This document shows positions 33,008 through 43,696 of a stretch of DNA of 64,000 nt, in pieces. The position numbers and the translations under genes are program-made. How positions within the stretch are numbered: position 1 is the first letter of the stretch; the number at the start of each line of letters is the position of its first letter. The notes below the pieces were generated by a model. The model saw nothing but the letters and a program-made list of their open reading frames with translations, did no database searches and had not been told where the DNA came from. Origin of the DNA: JAKOQB01 sp036824465 (GTDB lineage Bacteria; Pseudomonadota; Gammaproteobacteria; Burkholderiales; Burkholderiaceae_F); contig DAITAC010000005.1 in NCBI GenBank assembly GCA_036824465.1, positions 1 to 64,000 on the forward strand. The letters run 5' to 3'.

Positions 33008-33841
33008 TCAGGCGTCCGCGAGCACAGGCGGGGCGGCGCCCACGGCGACCAGCCGTGGCGGTGGAGGCGTTTGCGCCGAAAGGGTCATGATCTCGTACCC
33101 GGACTCGGTGACGAGTACCGTGTGCTCCCACTGCGCGGATAACGAGTGATCCTTGGTCACGATGGTCCAGCCGTCAGCCAGTTCGCGGATCTCCCGGCGA
33201 CCCGCGTTGATCATCGGCTCGATCGTGAAGATCATTCCAGGCACCAGCTTTTCAAGTGTGCCCGCCTTGCCGTAATGCAGAACCTGTGGCTCCTCATGGA
33301 ACTTGCGACCAATGCCGTGGCCGCAGAATTCCCTCACCACGCTGTAGCCGTGTTTTTCGGCATGCGCCTGGATCGCATGGCCGATATCACCCAGATGTGC
33401 GCCACCGCGTACCTGACGAATTCCAAGCCACATGCATTCATAGGTGACGTCGCAGAGCCGGCGCGCCGCGATCGACGGCTCTCCGACGTAGAACATGCGG
33501 CTGGTGTCGCCATGAAAGCCGCCCTTGATGACCGTGATATCGATATTGACGATGTCGCCGTTCTTCAGCACGCGATCCCCCGGGATTCCGTGGCAGACCT
33601 GGTGGTTGACCGAGGTGCAGATCGACTTCGGGTACGGACGATATCCGGGCGGCGCGTAATTGAGCGGCGCCGGCGTGCCACCCTGTACATTGACGATCAG
33701 GTCGTGGCACAGGCGGTCAAGCTCGGCCGTCGTCGCGCCGGCTTTGACATGCGGCGTGATGAAGTCCAGCACCTCGGCAGCCAGCCGGCCGGCCGTGCGC
33801 ATGCCTTCAATGTCGGTCTCGGTCTTGATCAGGATGGCCAT
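33008..33841 (-). CDS. map: Type I methionine aminopeptidase
   Basis: A 277-residue pita-bread metallopeptidase. Metal ligands appear in order: IDITVIKGGFHGDTSR (two Asp), GHGIGRKFHEEP (His), FTIEPM (Glu) and the final Glu in WEHTVLV. It removes the initiator Met after deformylation. The ATG at 33841 gives MAILIKTETDIEGMR, the usual family start. Divergent from rpsB, with which it shares a 215-base regulatory gap. Confidence 0.95.
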   Translation of the reverse strand: MAILIKTETDIEGMRTAGRLAAEVLDFITPHVKAGATTAELDRLCHDLIVNVQGGTPAPLNYAPPGYRPYPKSICTSVNHQVCHGIPGDRVLKNGDIVNIDITVIKGGFHGDTSRMFYVGEPSIAARRLCDVTYECMWLGIRQVRGGAHLGDIGHAIQAHAEKHGYSVVREFCGHGIGRKFHEEPQVLHYGKAGTLEKLVPGMIFTIEPMINAGRREIRELADGWTIVTKDHSLSAQWEHTVLVTESGYEIMTLSAQTPPPPRLVAVGAAPPVLADA

Positions 33842-33892
33842 GGCCTGCGGGTCAGCGATTGCTTCAGGTCGGGCATTGCCCTTCGAAGCCCG

Positions 33893-33898
33893 TATAAT
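33893..33898 (+). promoter_or_regulatory. Consensus -10 box upstream of rpsB
   Basis: TATAAT stands out in GC-rich sequence in the map-rpsB gap and points toward rpsB, leaving a 5' leader of about 150 bases. A matching -35 is not obvious at 16-18 bases, so the promoter assignment rests on the -10 and the long leader typical of rpsB. Confidence 0.55.
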
Positions 33899-33978
33899 AG
33901 CGGGCTGCCCTTGGCGGGAACGGCTTAATCGTCCTCGCGTCAGGGGCAAATCGCGCGCGCCTGCCACCAAGGTGCTCG

Positions 33979-34006
33979 TCCGCGGTCAGCGAGGCTGACG
34001 CGCGGA
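33979..34006 (+). promoter_or_regulatory. Stem-loop in the rpsB leader, candidate S2 autoregulatory element
   Basis: TCCGCG-GTCAGC, loop GAG, then GCTGAC-G-CGCGGA: a 12-pair stem with a single bulged base, about 50 bases before the rpsB start. rpsB-tsf messages are known to be autoregulated by S2 through leader structure in proteobacteria. This stem is the best candidate here, but similarity to a characterised rpsB leader was not tested. Confidence 0.45.
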
Positions 34007-34056
34007 TGGGAGACTCGGCGGGCGTGTTGGACCCAACCTTGGCCTGGAGTATCAGC

Positions 34057-34803
34057 ATGTCTGTCACCATGCGTGAGATGCTGGAAGCGGGTGTCCATTT
34101 CGGACATCAGACCCGTTTCTGGAACCCGAAGATGGCACCGTACATCTTCGGCCACCGCAACAAGATCCACATCATTAACCTCGAGCGCACGCTGGAGAAC
34201 TTCCTGCAGGCGTCGAAGTTCGTGCGTCAGCTGGCCGCCAATCGCGGAACCATTCTGTTCGTCGGCACCAAGCGCCAGGCGCGCGAGATCGTGGTCGAAG
34301 AGGCCAGGCGCTGCGGCATGCCGTACGTTGATCAGCGCTGGCTGGGCGGAATGCTGACCAATTTCAAGACCATCAAGGCATCGATCAAGCGCTTGAAAGA
34401 GATGGAGCAGACCATCGAGGAAGGCGGCCTCGAGCGGATGTCGAAGAAAGAAGCGTTGACGTTCCAGCGCGAGGTAGACAAGTTCAACACGTCGATCGGC
34501 GGCATCAAGGACATGACGGCGCTGCCGGACGCGCTGTTCGTGGTCGATGTCGGTTACCACAAGATCTCGATCGCGGAAGCTGCCAAGCTCGGCATTCCCG
34601 TCGTGGCAGTGGTCGACACCAATCATTCTCCGGAGGGCATCTCGTACGTGATTCCAGGCAATGACGATTCGAGCCGCGCCGTCCGCCTCTATGCGCGCGG
34701 CATTGCGGATGTGGTGCTGGAAGGCAAAGCGACCTCGCTGCAAGGTGTAGTGCAGGCAACCACCGGCGAAGAGTTCGTCGAGGTCGAGGAAGACGCTGCG
34801 TGA
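34057..34803 (+). CDS. rpsB: 30S ribosomal protein S2
   Basis: A 248-residue S2: [22 protein letters not shown] at the start, IHIINLERT, and the conserved [17 protein letters not shown]...[24 protein letters not shown] region. The start at 34057 follows GGAG; upstream in-frame codons belong to the leader. First gene of the translation/envelope run and separated from tsf by an attenuator-like terminator. Confidence 0.97.
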   Translation: MSVTMREMLEAGVHFGHQTRFWNPKMAPYIFGHRNKIHIINLERTLENFLQASKFVRQLAANRGTILFVGTKRQAREIVVEEARRCGMPYVDQRWLGGMLTNFKTIKASIKRLKEMEQTIEEGGLERMSKKEALTFQREVDKFNTSIGGIKDMTALPDALFVVDVGYHKISIAEAAKLGIPVVAVVDTNHSPEGISYVIPGNDDSSRAVRLYARGIADVVLEGKATSLQGVVQATTGEEFVEVEEDAA

Positions 34804-34851
34804 TGAGCGCATCGGCGGTCGGCAATCCTGCCGCCGACGTCTTTCTTCAAG

Positions 34852-34874
34852 AAGGGGCGCAAGCCCCTTTTTTC
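34852..34874 (+). terminator. Intrinsic terminator/attenuator between rpsB and tsf
   Basis: AAGGGGC, loop GCAA, GCCCCTT, followed directly by TTTT: a compact GC stem with a stable tetraloop and a T-run, 50 bases after the rpsB stop. It probably lowers tsf transcription relative to rpsB, as known for this operon. A second GC-rich inverted repeat (CGGCGG...CCGCCG) lies just upstream. Confidence 0.8.
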
Positions 34875-34913
34875 TAATGATCGAAACTGCTAACTGAGTA
34901 CGGGGAGTACGCG

Positions 34914-35807
34914 ATGGCGGAAATTACCGCGGGCATGGTCAAGGAATTGCGTGAGAAGACCGATGCCCCAATGATGGAATGCAAGAAAGCACTGGCCGAG
35001 GCGGGGGGCGACCTGGGCAAGGCCGAAGAGATTCTGCGCGTCAAGCTCGGCAGCAAGGCGTCCAAGGCGGCATCGCGCGTGACCGCTGAGGGAATCGTGG
35101 CGGTCAACGTGAACACCGCCGCTACGCTCGCATCGATGGTCGAAGTCAATTGCGAGACAGACTTCGTTGCGAAGAACGACGATTTCCTTGCTTTCGTTCG
35201 CAGCCTGGCCGCGCTTGTCAGCGAAAGGAATCCGACCGACGTCGCGGCGCTTTCGGCGCTGCCGCTGGGAGGCGCAGCGGTCGAATCCGCTCGTACGGCA
35301 CTGATTGGCAAGATCGGCGAGAACATGTCAATTCGCAGGTTCGCACGCATCGCCGCCAAGGGTCGCATCGCCAGCTATGTGCATGGTGGCTCGAAGATCG
35401 GTGTGCTGGTGGATGTGAACGGCGGGGACGCGGAACTAGGAAAGGACCTGGCGATGCACATTGCCGCGAGCAAGCCCAAGTCACTCGATGCGAGCGGCGT
35501 GCCACGGGATCTGATCGATTCCGAACGCCGCATCGCAATCGAGAAGGCACGCGAGGCTGGCAAACCGGACGCAATGCTCGAGAAGATTGCCGAGGGGAGC
35601 GTGCAGAAGTTCCTGAAGGAAAACACGCTGCTCGGCCAGGTATTTGTCAAGGCGTCCGACGGCAAGCAGACGATCGAGCAGCTGCTCAAGTCCAAGGGCG
35701 CCAGCGTGAACAGTTTTGTCCTGTACGTCGTGGGTGAAGGCATCGAAAAGCGGCAGAACGATTTCGCGGCTGAGGTCGCGGCGCAGGCGGCCGCGGCGCG
35801 CGCCTGA
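34914..35807 (+). CDS. tsf: Elongation factor Ts
   Basis: A 297-residue EF-Ts. The N-terminal UBA-like domain has [33 protein letters not shown], and the EF-Tu-contacting core has [17 protein letters not shown]. It is the guanine-nucleotide exchange factor for EF-Tu. Located between rpsB and pyrH as in most proteobacteria. Length normal. Confidence 0.97.
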   Translation: MAEITAGMVKELREKTDAPMMECKKALAEAGGDLGKAEEILRVKLGSKASKAASRVTAEGIVAVNVNTAATLASMVEVNCETDFVAKNDDFLAFVRSLAALVSERNPTDVAALSALPLGGAAVESARTALIGKIGENMSIRRFARIAAKGRIASYVHGGSKIGVLVDVNGGDAELGKDLAMHIAASKPKSLDASGVPRDLIDSERRIAIEKAREAGKPDAMLEKIAEGSVQKFLKENTLLGQVFVKASDGKQTIEQLLKSKGASVNSFVLYVVGEGIEKRQNDFAAEVAAQAAAARA

Positions 35808-35818
35808 TCGGAGGCGGC

Positions 35819-36535
35819 ATGTCGGCGCCGGCGCACAAGAGAGTCCTGCTCAAGCTTTCGGGTGAAGCCCTGATGGGGGACGATGCCTTTGGCATCAACC
35901 CCGAGACGATCGAGCATATGGTCGCTGACATCGCCGAGGTGGTGAAGCTCGGTGTCGAACTGGCGATCGTGATCGGCGGCGGCAACATATTCCGCGGGGT
36001 TGCGCTGGGGGCGGAGGGCATGGATCGCGCAACCGCCGATTACATGGGCATGATGGCGACGGTAATGAATGCCATGGCGCTGCAGGACGCGATGCGGCGG
36101 GCAGGAATCGAAGCGCGCGTGCAGTCGGCGCTGAATATTGAGCAGGTGGTCGAGCCCTACATTCGACCCAAGGCGATCCGCTATCTGGAAGAAGGCAAAG
36201 TGGTGATCTTTGCGGCCGGTACCGGCAATCCCTTCTTCACGACCGACACTGCAGCCGCATTGCGCGGCTCCGAAATGGGCGTGGAGGTGGTCTTGAAGGC
36301 GACCAAGGTCGACGGCGTCTACTCGGCCGACCCCAAGAAGGACAAGAAGGCCACCCGCTATTCGACCATCACGTTTGATGAAGCCCTGACCAAGCGGCTG
36401 CAGATCATGGACGCTACTGCATTCGCGCTCTGTCGCGATCAGAGACTGCCGATCAAGGTCTTCAACATCACCAAACCAGGTGCGCTGCGTCGCGTGGTGA
36501 TGGGCGAGGATGAAGGGACACTGGTGCACGTGTAG
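35819..36535 (+). CDS. pyrH: Uridylate kinase
   Basis: A 238-residue amino-acid-kinase-fold UMP kinase: [12 protein letters not shown] near the start, [10 protein letters not shown], and [17 protein letters not shown] for nucleotide binding. It converts UMP to UDP and is feedback-controlled by UTP and GTP in this family. The start follows GGAGG, 12 bases after tsf. Confidence 0.96.
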   Translation: MSAPAHKRVLLKLSGEALMGDDAFGINPETIEHMVADIAEVVKLGVELAIVIGGGNIFRGVALGAEGMDRATADYMGMMATVMNAMALQDAMRRAGIEARVQSALNIEQVVEPYIRPKAIRYLEEGKVVIFAAGTGNPFFTTDTAAALRGSEMGVEVVLKATKVDGVYSADPKKDKKATRYSTITFDEALTKRLQIMDATAFALCRDQRLPIKVFNITKPGALRRVVMGEDEGTLVHV

Positions 36536-36578
36536 TCTGACCGGGCCAGCGCGCCGGTCAAGGAAGGAGAACAGCACA

Positions 36579-37139
36579 ATGAACATCGCGGAAATTCGCA
36601 AATCGGCCGAGCAGAAGATGCACAAGTCGGTCGAGGCGCTGAAGCATGATCTGACCAAGATCCGTACCGGCCGCGCCCACACCGGCCTGCTCGATCACAT
36701 CCAGGTCGACTACTACGGCTCGATGGTGCCCCTGTCACAGGTGGCCAACGTCGGCCTGGGCGACGCGCGCACCATCACGATCCAGCCGTGGGAGAAGAAG
36801 ATGGTGCAGCCGATCGAGAAGGCGATCCGCGATTCGGATCTTGGTCTGAATCCGGCGACCACCGGTGAAGTGATTCGCGTTCCCATGCCGCCCTTGACCG
36901 AGGAGCGCCGCCGGGAACTGACCAAGGTCGTGCGCCATGAGGGAGAAAACGCGCGCGTGGCGGTGCGCAATCTGCGCCGCGATGCGATTACGCACCTGAA
37001 GGACCTGCTGAAGAAGAAGGAAGTGCCGGAGGACGAAGAGCGTCGCGCGCAGGACGATGTGCAGAAACTGACGGACAGGAACATCGCTGAGATTGACAAG
37101 CTGGTTGCCGAAAAAGAAAAGGAGATCATGACGGTCTGA
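36579..37139 (+). CDS. frr: Ribosome recycling factor
   Basis: A 186-residue two-domain tRNA mimic: [19 protein letters not shown] at the start, the beta-domain with [11 protein letters not shown], and [13 protein letters not shown] with a long C-terminal helical bundle. With EF-G it splits the post-termination ribosome. The ATG at 36579 follows AGGAAGGAGA. It is followed by a short alternating CG run (37141-37153) before uppS. Confidence 0.96.
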   Translation: MNIAEIRKSAEQKMHKSVEALKHDLTKIRTGRAHTGLLDHIQVDYYGSMVPLSQVANVGLGDARTITIQPWEKKMVQPIEKAIRDSDLGLNPATTGEVIRVPMPPLTEERRRELTKVVRHEGENARVAVRNLRRDAITHLKDLLKKKEVPEDEERRAQDDVQKLTDRNIAEIDKLVAEKEKEIMTV

Positions 37140-37180
37140 GGCGCGCGCGCGCGTCACCGCAATCCTCGCCGGATCGCCAT

Positions 37181-37927
37181 TTGCCCGTGCATCCCATTCA
37201 TCGCCCTGCGGCTCCGCGTCATGTCGCCATCATCATGGATGGCAACGGCCGCTGGGCCACCGCACGACACCTGCCGCGCGTCGCGGGGCACTCGCGCGGC
37301 GTGGATGCCGTGCGCCATTCCATCGAGGCCTGCGGTCGCCGCGGGGTCGAGTTCCTGACCCTGTTCGCCTTCAGCTCCGAGAACTGGAAGCGGCCGCAGG
37401 ATGAGGTAAGTACATTGATGCGCCTGTTCGTCAACGCGCTCGAGAAGGAAGTCGGCAAGCTCAATGAGAACGGCGTGCGCCTGCGTGTTGTCGGCGACAT
37501 GAGTGCCTTCGACCCGGAACTGCAGTCATTGATCACGGACGCGCAGAGCCGAACGGCTGCCAACGAGCGCCTGCATCTGACGATCTGCGCCAGCTACGGC
37601 GGGCGTTGGGACATTACGCAGGCGATGCGTGCCATGCTGCGCGCCGACCCTGACCTGGCGAGCCATCCTGAACGCATTGACGAACGCGCGCTGGCCTCGC
37701 ACCTCGCGCTGTCATTTGCACCAGAACCCGATCTGCTGATTCGCACCGGCGGGGAGCGCCGGATCAGCAATTTCCTCCTGTGGCAACTGGCGTACTCGGA
37801 ACTGTATTTCTCCGAGTTGCTGTGGCCGGACTTCGATACGACTGCGCTCGATGCCGCGCTTGCGTGGTACGCGACGCGGGAACGTCGGTTTGGGCGCACC
37901 AGCGCGCAAGTCGCGATGGCGACGTAA
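37181..37927 (+). CDS. uppS: Undecaprenyl diphosphate synthase
   Basis: A 248-residue cis-prenyltransferase: [10 protein letters not shown] with catalytic Asp20, [15 protein letters not shown], and the C-terminal [23 protein letters not shown]. It makes the C55 carrier for peptidoglycan and LPS sugars. No ATG is available; the start is TTG 37181 or GTG 37187, the former preferred for spacing from GGAT. Six bases upstream of cdsA. Confidence 0.94.
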   Translation: MPVHPIHRPAAPRHVAIIMDGNGRWATARHLPRVAGHSRGVDAVRHSIEACGRRGVEFLTLFAFSSENWKRPQDEVSTLMRLFVNALEKEVGKLNENGVRLRVVGDMSAFDPELQSLITDAQSRTAANERLHLTICASYGGRWDITQAMRAMLRADPDLASHPERIDERALASHLALSFAPEPDLLIRTGGERRISNFLLWQLAYSELYFSELLWPDFDTTALDAALAWYATRERRFGRTSAQVAMAT

Positions 37928-37933
37928 GACGCC

Positions 37934-38764
37934 ATGCTGAAGCAGCGTGTCATCACGGCGATTGTCCTCTTGGCGGCATTGATCGGCGCACTCTGGGCAG
38001 GGCAGACGGCATTCGCTGCGGCGATGTCGGTGCTGATCGGAGCCGGTGTCTTCGAGTGGTGGCGGCTGGCTCAGCACACAACCTCAACCGCCCTCGTTGC
38101 AGCGATGGTATTTGCGGTCGCACTGTTTGCTGTCGAAGTGACGCATCTGGCAACGACTGCCGTGGTCGTGCCTATGGCGGTGGCAGCATTGTTGATCTGG
38201 ATTGGGATCGCTGTGACCCTTGTTCGTGCCGAGCGGGCAGCAGTGCGGATTCCGCGCGGGGTGTCTTCCGCGCTGTGCTTCGTATTGCTTGGCGCGGCGG
38301 CAGTATCTGCGATGGATCTGATGCGTCAGAGCACGGTGCTGCTGGTGTCTGCGCTCGCCATTGTCTGGATCGCGGACACGGCAGCCTACTTCGCCGGTCG
38401 CCGCTGGGGCAAGACAAAGCTGGCACCGAAGATCAGCCCGGGTAAGACCTGGGCCGGTGTCGTGGGTGCGGTGGTCGCCGTGCTGCTGATCGCTTCAGCG
38501 ATTGCATCGGTTGCACCGCGATGGCTGATGTTCAGCACGCTGCTGCTGCAGCGATTGCCGCTGGCGCTGGGGCTGGTCTTCCTGTGCGCAATCGTGCTCC
38601 TCTCAATCGTCGGTGATTTGTTCGAGAGCTTGCTCAAGCGGCAGGTCGGCGCCAAGGACAGCGGCAAGTCATTGCCGGGACACGGCGGCGTGCTGGACCG
38701 CATTGACGCATTGCTGCCGGTCCTGCCGGCGACTGCGCTGCTGGTCCTTAAGGTGATTGCATGA
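37934..38764 (+). CDS. cdsA: Phosphatidate cytidylyltransferase
   Basis: A 276-residue protein with about eight membrane helices. The CDP-alcohol signature is complete near the C-terminus: [15 protein letters not shown] followed by [12 protein letters not shown]. It forms CDP-diacylglycerol for all phospholipids. The stop overlaps the dxr start by four bases. Standard position in the uppS-cdsA-dxr order. Confidence 0.95.
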   Translation: MLKQRVITAIVLLAALIGALWAGQTAFAAAMSVLIGAGVFEWWRLAQHTTSTALVAAMVFAVALFAVEVTHLATTAVVVPMAVAALLIWIGIAVTLVRAERAAVRIPRGVSSALCFVLLGAAAVSAMDLMRQSTVLLVSALAIVWIADTAAYFAGRRWGKTKLAPKISPGKTWAGVVGAVVAVLLIASAIASVAPRWLMFSTLLLQRLPLALGLVFLCAIVLLSIVGDLFESLLKRQVGAKDSGKSLPGHGGVLDRIDALLPVLPATALLVLKVIA

Positions 38765-39939
38765 GGCGCGTCACGATCCTCGGCGCCACCGGTTCGATCG
38801 GCTCGAGCAGCCTGGACGTGATTGCGCGCCATCGGGATCGCTTCACTGTGTCCGCATTGACCGCCCAGAGTAACGTCCAGGCGCTGGCCGACCTCTGTAC
38901 CCGGTTCAGGCCGGCCGTTGCCGTGATCGCCGATGCCGCGAAAGAAACTGCGCTGCGTGAAGCGCTGCGTGTTCGAAATGTGCCCACGCAGGCGCGTGCT
39001 GGCACTGCCGCACTGGCGGAAGTGGCCGCCGACGGGCAATGCGACACCGTGATCGCGGCGATCGTCGGCGCCGCGGGATTGTTGCCCACATTGGCCGCCG
39101 CACGGGCGGGCAAGCGGGTGCTGCTGGCCAACAAGGAGGCGGTGGTGTGTGCCGGCTCGCTGCTTCTGGACGCAGTCAAACGCGGCGGCGCCGAAATGCT
39201 GCCGCTCGACAGCGAGCACAGCGCGCTGCATCAGTGCTTGGCTGGTGCGCGCGCGATGCAACGTGATGTGCGACGGCTGATCCTGACCGCTTCCGGTGGA
39301 CCCTTTCGTACGCGGCGCGATTTGTCGCGCGTGACGCCGGCCGAAGCCTGCGCGCATCCGAACTGGGTGATGGGCCGCAAGATATCGGTCGACTCCGCCA
39401 CTTTGATGAACAAGGGGCTCGAGGTCATCGAAGCCAGCCGGCTGTTTGACATGGATTCCGGCCGCATTGACGTTGTTGTTCACCCGCAAAGCGTGGTGCA
39501 TTCGATGGTTGAGTTCGCGGACGCGTCGGTTGTGGCTCAGTGCGGAACACCCGATATGCGCACGCCGATCGCGTATGCACTCGCGTATCCAGAGCGGATC
39601 GACAGCGGATCTGCGTCGCTGAACTTCCTCACGCTCGGGGCGCTGACGTTTGAGGCGCCCGACCTGCAGCGTTTTCCGTGTCTGGCCCTGGCATATGCCG
39701 CCCTGCGCAGCGGTGCCGGTGCCCCCACAATATTGAACGCCGCAAACGAAGTCGCTGTCGAAGCGTTTCTGGCGCAGAGATTGCCCTTCATGCAGATCGC
39801 CGTCGTGATCGAGGAAGTTCTGGAACGCGCGGATCGATCAGCTCCAGCCTGCATCGACGATGTGCTGGCGCTTGATCGCGCGGCGCGGCGCGCCGCGACC
39901 GAGGCGATTGAGCGATTCTCGACCGTGACAGGGGCATAG
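38761..39939 (+). CDS. dxr: 1-deoxy-D-xylulose 5-phosphate reductoisomerase
   Basis: A 392-residue MEP-pathway enzyme: NADPH site [25 protein letters not shown], metal/substrate loops [15 protein letters not shown] and [22 protein letters not shown]. It makes methylerythritol phosphate, the first committed step to isoprenoids, including the substrate of UppS encoded just upstream. Length normal. Confidence 0.96.
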   Translation: MRRVTILGATGSIGSSSLDVIARHRDRFTVSALTAQSNVQALADLCTRFRPAVAVIADAAKETALREALRVRNVPTQARAGTAALAEVAADGQCDTVIAAIVGAAGLLPTLAAARAGKRVLLANKEAVVCAGSLLLDAVKRGGAEMLPLDSEHSALHQCLAGARAMQRDVRRLILTASGGPFRTRRDLSRVTPAEACAHPNWVMGRKISVDSATLMNKGLEVIEASRLFDMDSGRIDVVVHPQSVVHSMVEFADASVVAQCGTPDMRTPIAYALAYPERIDSGSASLNFLTLGALTFEAPDLQRFPCLALAYAALRSGAGAPTILNAANEVAVEAFLAQRLPFMQIAVVIEEVLERADRSAPACIDDVLALDRAARRAATEAIERFSTVTGA

Positions 39940-39949
39940 GGACACCAGC

Positions 39950-41296
39950 GTGGCGCTTCTCTCGACGCTTCTTGCATTCGTTGTCACGCTGGGCGTGCTC
40001 ATCGTCGTCCACGAATACGGGCATTACTGGGTCGCCCGTCGTTGCGGCGTGAAGGTCCTGCGCTTTTCCATCGGATTTGGCCGACCGCTCTGGCGACGAA
40101 TTCGAAGTGAGACCGAATGGGTGATCGCGGCAGTGCCTCTTGGGGGCTATGTGCGCATGCTGGACGAACGCGACTCCGACACGGGGCCGCTTGCGGCGGC
40201 GGATCTGGCGCGCGCCTTCAACCGGCAATCGGTACCCAAGCGGATTGCAATCGTGCTCGCTGGACCGTTGGCCAACTTCCTGCTGGCCATCGGTGTTTAC
40301 TGGTCGCTCAACGTAGTCGGAGTGCTTGAACCACGCCCGGTCGTTGCGGCGCCGGCGATCGGAACGCCGGCCGAACGTGCGGGCTTTCGCGTCGGCGAGA
40401 TCGTGCGCGCAATAGACGGTGAAGAAGTGCGCTCATGGAACGACGTTAACTGGCATGTGCTGCGGGGTGCCGTTGATCGCAAGGCGATGGATGTCTCGGT
40501 TGAGTCGCCCGGCGGAGTGGCGCGCGAGTTGCGGCTCGACTTGTCACAGCTTTCGCGCGCCGATCTGGAATCCAATCCAATGGCTCGTGCCGGGCTCGCG
40601 CTTTACAGCGGACCGCCTCGTCTAGGCCGCATCGCGGACGGCAGTGCGGCAGAGAAGGCCGGGCTGAAATCCGGCGATCGCGTGCTTGAGATCGACCGGC
40701 AGCCGCTGTCGTCGGCGCGCGCGCTGATCGAACGCGTTCGCAGCGCGCCTGGCAAGACGCTTGAGTTCCTGATCGAACGCGACGGAGCGCAGCGCAGCGT
40801 CGCCGTGTTGCCTGCAAGTGTCAATGACAAGGACGGCGCGACGATCGGTCGCATCGGCGCTGAAATCGCCGAGCGCCCGGAGATGATCGAGGTCCACTAC
40901 GGCCCGCTGGAAAGTCTTGGCCTGGCACTGGGTCGGACCTGGGACACATCGATCTTCTCGCTGCACATGCTGTGGAAGATGGTGACGGGCGAAGCGTCGT
41001 GGAAGAATCTCTCGGGGCCCATCACCATCGCCGATTTCGCGGGGCAGACCGCGCGCATCGGCGGTGCGGCATTCCTGAGTTTCATCGCGCTGGTTTCGAT
41101 CAGCCTTGGCGTGCTCAACCTGCTGCCCATTCCAATGCTCGATGGCGGACACTTGCTGTACTATCTCATCGAAATCCTTAAAGGCAGCCCGCCGGCCGAC
41201 TGGGTCGTCGAATGGGGTCATCGCGCCGGCATCGGCGTACTCGTTCTCCTCACCGCGCTGGCGCTATACAACGATGTCACGCGGCTGCTGCTGTGA
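39950..41296 (+). CDS. rseP: Site-2 protease RseP
   Basis: A 448-residue intramembrane metalloprotease. HEYGH at residues 21-25 is the zinc-binding HExxH in the first helix; two PDZ domains occupy about residues 115-290 (one contains GSAAEKAGLKSGDRV); LLPIPMLDGGH near residue 395 provides the third ligand region. It cleaves RseA to release sigma-E in the envelope stress response. GTG start at 39950. Followed immediately by bamA, whose product it indirectly monitors. Confidence 0.95.
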   Translation: MALLSTLLAFVVTLGVLIVVHEYGHYWVARRCGVKVLRFSIGFGRPLWRRIRSETEWVIAAVPLGGYVRMLDERDSDTGPLAAADLARAFNRQSVPKRIAIVLAGPLANFLLAIGVYWSLNVVGVLEPRPVVAAPAIGTPAERAGFRVGEIVRAIDGEEVRSWNDVNWHVLRGAVDRKAMDVSVESPGGVARELRLDLSQLSRADLESNPMARAGLALYSGPPRLGRIADGSAAEKAGLKSGDRVLEIDRQPLSSARALIERVRSAPGKTLEFLIERDGAQRSVAVLPASVNDKDGATIGRIGAEIAERPEMIEVHYGPLESLGLALGRTWDTSIFSLHMLWKMVTGEASWKNLSGPITIADFAGQTARIGGAAFLSFIALVSISLGVLNLLPIPMLDGGHLLYYLIEILKGSPPADWVVEWGHRAGIGVLVLLTALALYNDVTRLLL

Positions 41297-41309
41297 AATC
41301 TCCTCAGCC

Positions 41310-43625
41310 TTGAATTCAGATCGTTTGCCTCGCCGTCGTCCCAGTTGCGGCGCCGCTTTCTCGTTGCGTGCGGCGGCCGCAGCCGTGCTGAGCACACTGA
41401 GTCTTGCGGCCAGCGCGCAGGAGTTCGTCGTGCGCGACATCCGTGTTGAAGGCATCCAGCGAACCGAAGCGGGAACGGTGTTCAGTTATCTGCCGCTGCG
41501 GGTCGGCGATCGCTACGACCCGGAGAAAGGCAATGCGGCGATCCGCGCGCTGTTCGCGACCGGACTTTTCAAAGACGTGCGACTCGAGGCTGACGGCGAC
41601 GTTCTGGTCATCACCGTGGAGGAGCGGCCATCGATCGCGGCGGTCGAGATCACGGGGCTGAAGGAGTTCGACAAGGACACAGTCAAGAAATCGCTGCGCG
41701 AAGTCGGCCTGGCCGAAGCGCGCGTTCTTGATCGTTCGCTGCTGGAGCGTGCCGAGCAGGAACTGAAGCGCCAATACTTGAGCCGCGGCCGTTACGACGT
41801 AAAGGTCACGACCACGGTGACTCCAATCGAGCGCAACCGCGTCAACGTCACAATCGCTGTCGACGAAAGCGAGGCCGCCAGCATCCGATCGATTCGTTTC
41901 ACCGGTAACAAGGCATTCTCCGACAAGGACCTGCTGGCGGAGATCGAGCTGTCGACGCCGGGCTGGTTTACCTGGTACACCAAGCGCGATCAGTATTCAC
42001 GCCAGAAACTCACCGGCGATCTGGAGACGCTGCGCAGCTTCTACCTGAATCGAGGTTTTCTCGACTTCAACATCGAATCCACGCAGGTCTCGATCAGCGA
42101 GAACAAGCAGGACATCTTTGTCACCATCAACCTGGTTGAGGGTGAGCGCTACACCGTGTCGGAGGTCAAACTGGCCGGTGAACTGCTCGGGCTCGACAAC
42201 GAACTGCGCGCATTGGTCGATGTGAAGCCGGGTAACACCTTCAATGCTGAGCGACTGAATGTGGTATCCAAGCGCATCACCGACCGACTCGGTGCGCTTG
42301 GCTACGCGTTCGCGACCGCCAATCCGGTGCCGGAGCCCAACCGCGAGAAGCGCCAGGTGGCGTTCACGCTGTTTGTCGATCCTGGCCGACGCGTGTACGT
42401 ACGGCGGGTCAACGTGACGGGAAACGCGCGCACGCGCGACGAGGTGATCCGGCGCGAGGTGCGGCAATTCGAAAGCGCCTGGTACGACGCGGAGAAGGTA
42501 CGGCTGTCCCGGGACCGGATCGACCGGCTCGGCTACTTCGAGAAGGTCGAAGTGGAGACCCCCGCGGTTCCAGGCGCGCTCGACCAGATTGACGTCAACT
42601 TCGCGATCAAGGAACGACCCACCGGCAGCGTCCAGGCCGGCGCTGGCTACTCGAGCACCGAGAAGCTCGTACTGCAGGCCAGCTATACGCAGCAAAACGT
42701 GCTCGGCACCGGTCACGCCATTTCGTTCGAGGTCAATACGAGTCGCGCGACACGGACGTTCGCGGTGACCCATGTCGACCCGTATGTAACACTCGACGGC
42801 ATCAGCCGCACCATTGAACTGTTCGAGCGCAAGTCGGATCTAGCGCGTCTGAACCTCGGCAGCGTGGATCTCACCCAGCGTGGAGGCGCGGTGCGCTTCG
42901 GCGTACCGTTCACCGAGTTCGACACCGTGTTCTTCGGCCTTGGTTATGAAGGCACGCGCATCAACCTCACTGATCTGTCGCCGTACCGCTATATCGATTA
43001 CGTCAACCGCTTTGGCAAGAGCCCGGATGCACTGATCAGCACCATCGGCTGGTCGCGCGATAATCGCGACAACCTGCTGGTGCCGACGCGCGGCCGTTAT
43101 CAACGCGCGTTTCTCGAGGCGGCTTTGCCGGTACTCGACCTCCAGTATTACCGCGCAACCTACCAGTACCAGCAGTTCCTTCCACTCACGAGTCGATTCA
43201 CGCTGGCGTTCAACGGCGAAGCCGGCGTCGGCGGCGCATATGGCGGCAAATCGTTTCCGCTGTTCAAGAATTTCTACGCCGGCGGCATCGGCAGCGTGCG
43301 AGGCTACGATGGTGGTTCGCTCGGACCACGCGATGCCAACGGCCAGGCGCTCGGTGGCACGCGCCGCATCAATGGATCGATCGAAGCGCTGGCGCCACTG
43401 CCCGGTGCGGATCGCACGCTGCGCGCACTGGCCTTTGTCGACGCCGGCCAGGTCTGGGGCGAGGGCCAGCGGATCCGGCTCGGCGACGTGCGCGCGTCAG
43501 CCGGAATCGGAATCGCATGGATCTCGCCGATCGGCCCGATGAAGATCAGCTACGCGCTGCCGCTGCGAAGCGAGTCCATCGACCGACTGCAGCGGTTCCA
43601 GTTCCAGATCGGCACCGGATTCTGA
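41310..43625 (+). CDS. bamA: Outer membrane protein assembly factor BamA
   Basis: About 771 residues. Signal peptide ending ...LSTLSLAASA followed by QEF; five POTRA domains (about residues 35-430), then a 16-strand barrel domain with the conserved loop motif GSVRGYDGG and a C-terminal Phe (GTGF), the usual outer-membrane signature. It inserts outer-membrane proteins. No ATG exists in frame between the rseP stop and the signal peptide, so the start must be TTG 41310 (or TTG 41325), without a clear ribosome site. Translation may depend on coupling to rseP. Confidence 0.95.
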   Translation: MNSDRLPRRRPSCGAAFSLRAAAAAVLSTLSLAASAQEFVVRDIRVEGIQRTEAGTVFSYLPLRVGDRYDPEKGNAAIRALFATGLFKDVRLEADGDVLVITVEERPSIAAVEITGLKEFDKDTVKKSLREVGLAEARVLDRSLLERAEQELKRQYLSRGRYDVKVTTTVTPIERNRVNVTIAVDESEAASIRSIRFTGNKAFSDKDLLAEIELSTPGWFTWYTKRDQYSRQKLTGDLETLRSFYLNRGFLDFNIESTQVSISENKQDIFVTINLVEGERYTVSEVKLAGELLGLDNELRALVDVKPGNTFNAERLNVVSKRITDRLGALGYAFATANPVPEPNREKRQVAFTLFVDPGRRVYVRRVNVTGNARTRDEVIRREVRQFESAWYDAEKVRLSRDRIDRLGYFEKVEVETPAVPGALDQIDVNFAIKERPTGSVQAGAGYSSTEKLVLQASYTQQNVLGTGHAISFEVNTSRATRTFAVTHVDPYVTLDGISRTIELFERKSDLARLNLGSVDLTQRGGAVRFGVPFTEFDTVFFGLGYEGTRINLTDLSPYRYIDYVNRFGKSPDALISTIGWSRDNRDNLLVPTRGRYQRAFLEAALPVLDLQYYRATYQYQQFLPLTSRFTLAFNGEAGVGGAYGGKSFPLFKNFYAGGIGSVRGYDGGSLGPRDANGQALGGTRRINGSIEALAPLPGADRTLRALAFVDAGQVWGEGQRIRLGDVRASAGIGIAWISPIGPMKISYALPLRSESIDRLQRFQFQIGTGF

Positions 43626-43696
43626 ACTTGCGGATGACACGGCAGCGCCGGATCACTGTGGCAGAATTCAAGATCTTCTGCGCATCAGAGGCGCGA

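Noticed and set aside
31425..33149. 574-residue frame antisense to glnD and map
   Set aside because: Shadow of conserved GlnD coding; no recognisable product.
37141..37153. Alternating GC run between frr and uppS that might form Z-DNA
   Set aside because: Only 13 bases, within what a GC-rich genome yields by chance.
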